Under the pieces are notes generated by a model. It did no database searches. It had not been told where the DNA came from and saw only the letters and a program-made list of their open reading frames with translations. From Bifiguratus adelaidae (taxonomy: Eukaryota > Mucoromycota > Endogonomycetes > Endogonales), in contig MVBO01000060.1 in assembly GCA_002261195.1 (NCBI GenBank), positions 1 through 64,000 of the forward strand: 64,000 nt of DNA. Direction: 5' to 3'. Below, piece by piece: positions 56,187-64,000 of this stretch; position 1 is the stretch's first letter; every line of letters starts with the position of its first letter. The translations under genes were made by a program, and so were the position numbers.

Positions 56187-59100
56187 ATGGTGCCTTCACC
56201 TGCAGATCGCGTGGTGCGGTATGCTTTTACGCACCGCTTGGAGGTGCAAGAGGTAGGATGAGAGGCTATTGTGCTCCATGCTAGGCTGACTTGCGCGCAG
56301 TGGACCAAAGTTGCACGTCAATTGCTCGTTGAACACGGACAAGACCATGGCAAGGATCTCGTGGGTAAGTCAACGCTTTGAAGCAAGGCACGGCGATTCT
56401 GACGATTGCGTATACTAGGATGCCTGCTCTCCCACCTCTCGGCCTCTGCGGCACCGATACCGCTCCTAGAATCCTATCTTCGACAACTCATTTTATCCCC
56501 TCCGCAAACCGTCTCACTGGTCACCTTTGTCGCCTGCTTTTCGGACCTTTTACCCCACGTGGACCACATTGAGACGATCACATGGAACAGCCTTCTCCTA
56601 TCCCTACTTCACGATGTCATCAACAGCTCAGCGTTTATCAAAGAGTTCAAGCCCGCAAAGATGGATGCCGAACGTCAGTTGGCGGTGTTACGATTATGCC
56701 ACCTGCTATGCATGCTGATCCACAAGGGTGCAACCGCTTCCCAGAAGCAGACTGGCCATGTCGACGGCATACCGAGTTTGATGGAGTCAGCCGCCCTGAA
56801 CGGGTCTACCATGTTGCAGGGTAATACAAATGTCCTGGACATGTCACTCGAACCCACCGGAACCACTCCGGTTACGACGATACCCGATAGCAATGCCACA
56901 CCCGTCGATATTGCTATCCATGCGAATGGGATGGATCTAGATCCATCCATGGGATTGCTTGGTGAGCACGGGCACACAGATGGCAATTTGAGCTCGAATA
57001 TGGTATTGGGTATGGACATGTCAAAGCAACAAGTCAACTCACTTGTCGTCATGAATGCAAATGCAGAACAGTCTCTGATAGCTGCCAATACCATCACATG
57101 CGCCACGATTATAGGCAGGCTCGGTGAAATGGGGTTGCTGTCCCCGAAGAAATCGACGTTTGCCGATCGCAAGTCGGCCGAGTTGAGTAACTTCGTGGAA
57201 AGCTGTTACGCTGCACTGTTTCCGGTTGGCATCAACCCAAAGACAATTCCTCTCTACCGGCACGAACCCGTTCAGAAGGCCCTCGCCATTGTCTCTCGTA
57301 TAGCACACAAGCAGGCAAAATCAAGGTTTGTAACGCATTTTCGGTATCGTCAATTGGAAGACGAAGGTACAGCCAGAGCTATACCAAGCGCGGCGCTCAT
57401 TGGCCTATTCTATAACATCGTAAGCATGAGGTTACCTGAAAGCAGTGATGTTCACTATGGCCTTAGGTACGTATTCGACCCGTGCTATCCGATCACGATA
57501 TTGTTGTGCGTCTTCAAAAGCTGCAAGAGCGCAAGGTAGATATTGCGAGTTTTTTGCTAGCAATTGCCGAGACTTACCATGCCGGTAGGGTGCTTCTGAT
57601 GAGGCTTTTTTCCTTGAACTTATGTTATCGGCCATTATTGGCCTGGCTGAATCGTACAATTGGATGTACGAGCGGGAGTTCAAGTCAGAGGAAATTCGAA
57701 ACTTTCACAAGGACGACAGTCTGCGATCGACGTATAATCTGAAATTGAGCGATCCACCTAGTGCGCCGACGTTGGCTTGGGAAGACGAGCTAAAGAGGAA
57801 TTGTCAACTCTGGCGAGCCATGGTCTTGATCAAGGTAAGGGCGTCTACTGCTGTTTGTAGCATTTCCTGACCTTGTGCGACCCCTCTTCAGCTTCCTCAT
57901 TTGATTGCAAAACTCATCGAAATGGGCGATTCGCAAGCAGACAACAAGGATGATTATCCGCGAATGCTGGACGACATGTCTACAGACAATCGAGTAAGTC
58001 GTCCACATACTTCCTTGGGGCTATGGAATTGACAATGATTGCCTTAGCGTGCGGCATTTCGTATTGGCCTTCAGAAACTTTCGGCGTTCAGTGGCCTCTT
58101 ACACTCCGCAACACCACCGGCATCTAGAAAAAAGACCGAACAGCCTCCGCTAGATTTTCTCTCATTTGGCACACCATCCTCCGCACAAGAGGCGTTGCAT
58201 GAACATAGCAACTTTACGGAATCATCCTCTCACAGCATTTACGAAGACTTGATAAAAGTGTTTGAGCACGCTGGGTTTCTGGCACGGAATGAGATGCAAG
58301 AATATATCGCTGTAGTCCACCAAGCCACCGGAGCAAATGTTCCGAACGACATGAATCCTAGTCTTGGCTCTGCCGTCGACCTTGACGTCCTCATGGAAAC
58401 ACCAAAAAAATCATCCAAGGAGATGACCGAAGAACTAGAGGTACGTATTTTCGGATGAAGCATCATTCATGCCTCCTGCTGACCGTTTCATAGCGCAAGC
58501 GCCATCTTTTGGACAGTGTGGATGAAACATCTTCTGAAGAGACCGTCATGGAGCTTGCTAATCTTGCAAGGCTGGATTTCTGTACAGCGAGGCAATCCAT
58601 TAGCGTGTTACTAAAGGTAAGTCGTGGGTTCTTTTACATCTTAGGCAGGTTTCTAAAGTCTTCTGATTCTTGGTGATTCAGATATTTCAAACGCATGCAA
58701 AGAATCGCTCCTTGGAGTCAGTTGCTGCTGTTGGATCCATTTTCTTGAAGCAGCCATATCTCTTGGACCTCGTCTTCCTTTTGCAACCCCCAAAAGAGTT
58801 CATCACGCCACTGGAGGACTTCCTCAATCACTGGAGTATTAAAGAGCAGATGCGCAACTCAAACATAGATGTCGACTACGAAGATATCGAGAACTTGAAG
58901 GAGGCTTACCGTCAATATGGATTGCTCTGGGCGTTGTTGATTGAGATTTTCGGGCGATACAAGGTAAATGCAACTACTTTGAGGAGTTTGACTGGCTCTT
59001 TTGCTGATGTTGATGCAGTTTCATCGTCACCTTACATTGTTCCTCACGCAACACGAAGGATTCTGTTACCTTCAATTATCAGGAGGCAGCGAAGCTGCTC

Positions 59101-60541
59101 GCAAATCACTCAACGATTTGCATGATGTTTGGCAACAATGGATGGATGCGCTTTTCGGGAATGAAGGCATCTCGGATAGTCTAGTCAGGTAGTGTTTGTG
59201 GACTTGGCAAGGGGCTCCATCATTGACGGATCTCTCTACCAGTGCTTCACCGCCACAATGCATGATTGCTATCACACCAAAAATCTTCCGTGTGGCATTT
59301 GCTCAGTATCGGCGAGGGGAACTGAATACCGAGGCCCTGAGCGGTGGCCTAAGCTACTTTACCGAGAGTTTTCTCAGTTATGCCTTGGTACCTAATGTCT
59401 TAAACTGGTTCTGCGAAGAGCTTGGTTTTGGAGCGTAAGTGACTCAGACATGTCACGTTGCCATGTATGCTCACGTTTCTCGTATACCCTAGACCCAACG
59501 CTAACATGCTGTTGTCCTTGTTCAAGTCTCTACTCGACGCGCAAGATCTCGTTCCGCTCTTCTCGTTTACGCTTCGTAGAGGCATCGGAACCTGCATAAG
59601 CGAAAACAAAGAGCGTCTAACTTCCACCAACACCGATGCCGACATCTCCGTACTCAGGGAGGAATTAGATGCCATTCAAGCTAAAATCTTTGCACCGTAC
59701 TCTGACATTGCCAGGGAACAGTTAGATCGCGAACCGGAGAGCTTTTCGCGCAAGCGAAGACGCGAAGCGGTCAAGGTCGCTTATTTTGGCGAATTTGATC
59801 TGTTTAGGCAAACACGGCAAATGTTTGGCGGTCTGACCTTGTCTTGGCGCGACAAGTACAATCGATATCGGAACTATAAGGAAGAGACAGGCATCATCGT
59901 TGAAGGTGACCCCGCAACTTGTCTGGACATGTCCTTGTTTCAACTAGCACTGGAGGTTGGGGGTCCCAGGTGGTTTGGAACCATGATCATTGAGGAAATC
60001 CTTATTGCTAGCAAAGTAGGTGGCGCAATTCGAGCCGGTAAGGGATGAAGGGCGTCCTTGTTAATTCCTATATTGACTGATTCCGTGTGTAGCTGAGCTC
60101 GGCGCTGCTCTCATCACCACACCAATCACCGTATCCCCCGACCTTCGCCTACATCCCCCACAACTTGTCCGCACCCTCTTGACTGACCTTATACCAACAT
60201 TTCTCATATCCGATCCACCCTTGATCGTTTCCTACTTCCAGGGACAGACTCTTGGCGTCTTCATTAGCGATTGCCTTATGCTTAGTTCTGACCCATTACT
60301 GACAGTGCCCGAGAAGCATTTCAAAAACTCAGTTCCGGACATGGACACGCCTTTGGCATCATGGTTCCTGCACAATGTCGTCCCCACATCAAGCACTGGG
60401 GACACTCAAACCTCTTATCTGCATACGAAGATTGACGCATCGGGCCATCTACTCTGCAGAAGCAGTGGCTGGCGTGGCTTCATCACTGGTCTTTTAAGCA
60501 ACGAACTGGTACTCGCCCTTTGGAATGACATAAAAGTGTAA
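56187..60541 (+). CDS. MED5: Mediator tail subunit Med5 (Nut1)
   Basis: Long helical protein in about 14-16 exons. It starts MVPSPADRVVRYAFTHRLEV and after the first intron WTKVARQLLVEHGQDHG. The body is alpha-helical repeats (TVSLVTFVACFSDLLPHVDH, WNSLLLSLLHDVINSSAF, LSNFVESCYAALFPVGINP). The C-terminus has the best-conserved signature: MIIEEILIASKVGGAIRAAE, LITTPITVSPDLRLHPPQLV, then SYFQGQTLGVFISDCLML. These match fungal Med5, the Mediator tail subunit orthologous in position to MED24, which links activators to RNA polymerase II. I followed the frame through most introns but did not enumerate each. Length, about 1,000-1,200 residues, is normal. Confidence 0.85.
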
Positions 60542-60590
60542 TATTAGTTGGAGATAATTAGAGTTCAATGTACATGAGAGTATCTAGCAA

Positions 60591-61643
60591 TCAAACGATG
60601 GTATGAAGCGATCGCTGAGCCAGTGGTATGGGCTCGCCAGCTTCTATAGCATTCAAGGTGGCAGGTTGTCTGTTGGAGATGTCTAGACCATCCAAAAAGG
60701 ACACAAGATGAGTTAAACCAAAAGGCATCAACTTTTGTGAAGGTCTGTCGGCGGCCACTGGGTTACCTTCCATGACATGTTCCACTTGAGCCAAGTAGAC
60801 AAACCACGAAGTACCGGTAATGAAAATCGCGAGAATGACGTCAATGGAATAGTGGAATCGAGTAAGGAGGATCATGAGAATGGCCGACGAGCCCGCCAGA
60901 TACACTGGCAGATCCCACCACCATCGAAGTCTAGACTCAGATCGCCAGGTGATCAAACTGGACATGATGATAGATGTGTGACCCGAGTAGATGTTGTTTG
61001 TACATGGTTGGGTGCCGCCTAGGATAGACTGTGTGGCGAACCAGAATCGATCCCGGACGGAACCATACAATTCAATGTCGGATGGCGTGCAACCTTGTGG
61101 ATATGGTGAGGGAATCGTGGTGCAGAGGATGGTGAAGGCGCGAAAGAGGTATAACCAAGCCATGAGAGCCACAAATCGTCGTATAGAGTGAATGGTGTGT
61201 GGCCAAGTGGGTAAGAGAAGAATGAGATAGGCAAAGGTGGTGACAATGGTAACAATCATGAGATTATTGACGATGGCGGTGTTGGGTACGTAGGGCAAAA
61301 TGTCGAAAAAGAGGTCTCTCAATGCCGTCTTGACCAGTTGTCCCACGAAACGAGAATCCGACCATTGTTCAGCAAAGAGCTCCACATAGCCACAGATGAT
61401 AAAGATGACGAGAACGACCAGCAGCCTGAACGTCGAGCGGTTGAGAATTAAACATACGACATCCCTAGGGTGCTTGATATTGGCGCAGGGCAAGTCATGG
61501 ATGATGTTTGTCGTCATTGAGTCCACGCTTTGCCGTTCAACTACAAAACTGCTGGCCGGTCTTCTATTCGCATCAAAGACCATTTGACTCCATCGGCTGT
61601 ATTGGCCAGACCACATTTTCTCACGCTCCACTACATGCACCAT
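60591..61643 (-). CDS. Sphingomyelin-synthase-family (PAP2_C) membrane enzyme
   Basis: 350 residues, one exon, six hydrophobic segments (LLVVLVIFIICGYVELF, LMIVTIVTTFAYLILLL, FVALMAWLYLFRAFTIL and others). The catalytic motifs of the PAP2_C group are present: IYSGHTSI following QPCTNN, and LTRFHYSIDVILAI with the second His and the Asp, forming the His-His-Asp triad. Family members transfer a phosphocholine or phosphoethanolamine head group to ceramide (sphingomyelin synthase, SMSr) or phosphoinositol (IPC synthase) in Golgi or ER membranes. Which head group is used cannot be read from sequence. There is a 65-residue cytosolic N-terminus without a SAM domain. Confidence 0.86.
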   Translation of the reverse strand: MVHVVEREKMWSGQYSRWSQMVFDANRRPASSFVVERQSVDSMTTNIIHDLPCANIKHPRDVVCLILNRSTFRLLVVLVIFIICGYVELFAEQWSDSRFVGQLVKTALRDLFFDILPYVPNTAIVNNLMIVTIVTTFAYLILLLPTWPHTIHSIRRFVALMAWLYLFRAFTILCTTIPSPYPQGCTPSDIELYGSVRDRFWFATQSILGGTQPCTNNIYSGHTSIIMSSLITWRSESRLRWWWDLPVYLAGSSAILMILLTRFHYSIDVILAIFITGTSWFVYLAQVEHVMEGNPVAADRPSQKLMPFGLTHLVSFLDGLDISNRQPATLNAIEAGEPIPLAQRSLHTIV

Positions 61644-62233
61644 GGATATACCACTCTTGCACTTGGTCTATACCCAGAGTCAAAATCATTACTGCATTCC
61701 AGGATCAAGAAAGAAGAAAGCAAGGAGAGAAGTGAGAAGTGATAGAGAGAGCGGGCAACTGCCATCATTTATATTGCGGAAACATGCACGTTACCCCAAA
61801 TGCCTGTGCTACATGCCAAATATAGAAACCAATTCCCCGGATTCTCTTGTGGGAAAGAACGGCTCTTCCAGTTGACGTGCTGCGGAAGGGAAGCATAGCT
61901 TTAATTAGCCGGATAGTCACTTGAGCCTATTTTGGTGCATCACGCATCACGCATCACGCATTCAGCATTCCTTCCTTTGGACAGGCTCTACTGGTTTCAG
62001 ACCTGGACGACGCAGGGAAAGCATTTGATGAGTTAGATGTACAATGCTTTAGTGTCGGCCAATCTCTTTGATCAACCTTTAAGTATCCAGAATCGAACAG
62101 TGCATTTGCTATTGAGGGCAATCCCTTAAGAAAACCCATGGGCATATACTATCCACAAATAGTCTGGTAGCTCTATGATGTGCACAATTGGGTACACGCT
62201 TCTTAGAATCGTTCTGCGATGCATCTGATCGCA
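61644..62233. other. Intergenic with short tandem repeat
   Basis: 590 bp between the sphingolipid enzyme and the small coiled-coil gene. It contains a three-copy GCATCAC repeat at 61937..61957. Short open frames only; no gene seen. Confidence 0.4.
61937..61957. repeat. Tandem repeat GCATCAC x3
   Basis: Three exact copies of a 7-bp unit, followed by a decayed fourth (GCATTCA). Confidence 0.8.
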
Positions 62234-62722
62234 TTACTTTGCCGCCTGCAACGCCAGTTCCGCATGCCTTATTTTCAGTTTGGCCACTTTCTCCTTGATC
62301 CTTGCCTGTTGCACCTCGAGTCTTTCCTTGCGGTCTGTGCTGCTTCTGGAGATTAGAATTCGATGAGCTTCCTTTCGGATAATCTCCTCTTGGTCCCAGT
62401 TCCATATATCGAATCATCCTTGACCATCTTCCATGTGAGGCGGCTGTCATATACCTTGCATCTCTCCAGAGAAGACGTCTTTCCAAGCAATAGCTCGTTG
62501 TACTCATTCAAGTACTTTTCGATGGCACATCTGTCTTTTTGTGCGTAGCCATGTGCTAGTCGATTGCGGTGTTATGTCGAAGGTTGCGAAGATGTAGATG
62601 CGCAACTCCTTGAGCAGACCTTTGTCTCTCGTCAGAAACGTTGCTCCAACGATCGATCTAAACTGGGTGGTGTATTGGTCACAGTCGAGAGTATACTTCT
62701 CCCAGTAACGTTCCGAAGGCAT
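62234..62722 (-). CDS. Small coiled-coil protein of unknown function
   Basis: Three exons, 62620..62722, 62455..62555, 62234..62386, giving 118 residues in frame; no single reading frame is longer than 40 codons, so it is hard to spot. The product starts MPSERYWEKYTLDCDQYTTQ, joins ATFLTRDKAHGYAQKDRCAI across intron 1, then EKYLNEYNELLLGKTSSLER and, after intron 2, a basic helix (KEIIRKEAHRIL, KERLEVQQARIKEKVAKLKI). It reads as one continuous alpha-helical protein. No signal peptide, membrane segment or known family. Agreement of three splice phases and continuous helix supports a real gene. Confidence 0.6.
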
Positions 62723-63430
62723 GACACTGTGAACAATGAGAGATCATTCCTCTTTCAAGCTGCAGCCATTACAGCAGCTTGCCCTTCTCATTTGTCAAAG
62801 AGTCCATGGCAAGCAAGGAAAAGGCGTCCTTCGGCAGGGCGATATATTCAATAATTTGCGGTCGCATAAAGTAAGAATGTCGCAGGTCTCGCCTCTACGA
62901 AGAGAACACTACTTGATCCAATGCTATGGAAGTGATGGTGTGTCCGTTTTACAACATGTGTTGCTCTGTCTTCTGTCAATTCCTTGCTTTTGAATAAACA
63001 TCATTGAATCTATTCTGTATAAGCTTAAATTTGACACCTGTATCCTCCTTTGTTTTGTTTTGTTTTGTTTCTTCTCTTCCTCTATTTTGCTCTTTATTCA
63101 GAGATTAAGGTTCAAACTATAGGAACTCAGTAGATCTTGCACGGTATTGTCATTCCGTGTCTAGCACAGTATTTTACTGTCAGTCTGTCAATGTATTACA
63201 GTTAATTCGATTTGACCCATATCGTCTCCTCACCTTTCAAATTTCCACTAACGCTTCATGAAATGGCAATAGTTGGCAGGAGCAAGTCCGACTGAGGACG
63301 TCAACGGGATGCAAAAGTTGCTTTTCAATCAAGGCAACGGCTTTGCTTTATAGATACAGCTTGTTGCGCAGCTCTAGTTGTGGGATTGCACGACAGCATT
63401 GGATGTGATGTCTCGCTGCAATTTGTCACT
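62723..63430. other. Intergenic with TTTTG microsatellite
   Basis: 700 bp between the small coiled-coil gene start and the 3' end of the DCAF-like gene. It contains an A/T-rich, pyrimidine-rich block with (TTTTG)n near 63049..63070. No gene seen. Confidence 0.4.
63049..63070. repeat. (TTTTG)n microsatellite
   Basis: About four uninterrupted copies of TTTTG on the plus strand (CAAAA on the minus). Confidence 0.8.
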
Positions 63431-64000
63431 TTATTGCATTACACAATCACCTTCGTCTTCACCATCTTCATCATCGCTATGCAGCAAGGCCATGCCACCG
63501 CGTCTCATGAATGCTTGCAACATGGCTCTTGTAATATGCAATCCCCCTCCGGCAGTTTGTCGCAAACGTTCATTCTCTGCTATGATGGCTTGCATATCGT
63601 CCAGCTCCGAGTGAAACACGGGATGTTGTGGTAAGTCTTGGTCATCTTTGACCTTGTTGTTGGCACGGTGCAGCGAGTCCAATGCACTGGGAGAGAATAT
63701 CTTGATGGTCGAGTCGATGCCTGAAGCTGCAATGGTGGGTGCCAAGGGATGACCCTGCGAAATTGTAACATTTTGAATCGCAAGAACTCGTGTTGAGCTC
63801 CTTACTCACCTGAACCACATTCACCACCTCGCTATCGGCTTTGAGAATCTGAACCACTTTTGAGGTCTTCTTGTCCCAGATAAACAGGCGACCGTCGTCG
63901 CTACCCGATACGACGTATTCGTCTCTCGTACCATAGAAATTCACATCCTTCACGGTGCGAACATTGCAATGTCCCTTAAAGTAGCGTCGGAAGCCTGTCA
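63431..64000 (-). CDS. WD40 protein, DCAF6/DCAF8-like, 5' part beyond window
   Basis: C-terminal part of a WD-repeat protein: exons 63810..64000 and 63431..63754. Visible repeats are VKDVNFYGTRDEYVVSGSDD then GRLFIWDKKTSKVVQILKAD, and GHPLAPTIAASGIDSTIKIF. The combination of a D-x-x-F-x-G repeat, VVSGSDDGxxFIWDKKT and the Pro-rich final repeat is the signature of the CUL4-DDB1 substrate receptors DCAF6/DCAF8/WDTC1. The tail has an acidic stretch (SDDEDGEDEGDC). The start and most of the propeller lie to the right of the window. Confidence 0.8.

Noticed and set aside
1-64000. Search for transposons, retroelements, tRNA, rRNA and CRISPR arrays
   Set aside because: No reverse transcriptase, integrase or transposase motifs, long terminal repeats, tRNA-like folds or spacer arrays were recognised by eye.

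Overview
The window is nuclear DNA of a fungus. Genes lie on both strands at very high density and are cut by many short introns of about 41-70 nt (GT donor, AG acceptor, sometimes a TACTAAC-like branch point). The content is that of a free-living chitin-walled fungus: GH18 chitinase, two GPI-type wall or secreted proteins (one with LysM), Mediator Med5, a DASH Spc19-like protein, Mus7/Mms22 and the arginine-specific carbamoyl-phosphate synthase subunit with its attenuator uORF. A MIT-AAA spastin, a MARCH5-type membrane RING-CH protein, a DmX-type Rav1 with C-terminal WD repeats, a one-chain succinyl-CoA transferase and a sphingomyelin-synthase-family enzyme would fit an early-diverging (Mucoromycota-like) fungus better than a yeast, but that placement is inference. 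I saw no transposon, retroelement, tRNA, rRNA or CRISPR array.

Layout. 1-6.0 kb (-): Mms22/Mus7, running off the left edge. 6.2-12.8 kb, all (-): GFA-family protein, Ish1/Msc1 protein, MARCH5-like ligase, Nop53, UPF0132 membrane protein. 13.0-14.5 kb (+): Zip3/HEI10-like RING protein. 14.5-16.3 kb (-): Spc19-like coiled-coil protein. 17.3-21 kb (+): FYVE protein, mitochondrial uS15, chitinase. 22.2-24.7 kb: two convergent GPI-type proteins and an unknown protein with a ubiquitin-like C-terminus. 24.9-27.5 kb (+): attenuator-peptide uORF, CPA1, eL29. 28.1-36.8 kb (+): the large DmX/Rav1 gene. 36.8-40.6 kb (+): M17 leucyl aminopeptidase and 3-oxoacid CoA-transferase. 40.6-44.3 kb (-): inositol-pentakisphosphate 2-kinase and a secreted GH2 enzyme. 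44.8-48.2 kb (+): spastin, ankyrin protein, SDR. 48.2-51.5 kb: Nudix hydrolase, hypothetical protein, Tyr-rich microprotein, aminodeoxychorismate lyase. 51.5-56.1 kb: second SDR, small unknown, multi-pass membrane protein, SRP14. 56.2-60.5 kb (+): Med5. 60.6-64 kb (-): sphingomyelin-synthase-family protein, small coiled-coil protein, and a DCAF-like WD protein running off the right edge.

Several neighbours share promoters tens of bases long (SRP14/MED5, lyase/SDR), one tandem pair is 5 bp apart (RAV1 to aminopeptidase), and spastin and ankyrin overlap. The strongest regulatory find is a 25-codon upstream ORF in front of CPA1 that keeps the critical Asp12, Tyr13 and Trp19 of the arginine attenuator peptide but is split by an intron whose length is a multiple of three. 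Most genes here are housekeeping and not functionally linked. Exon joins were worked out by eye: each join cited was checked for frame, and summed exon lengths are multiples of three except where stated.
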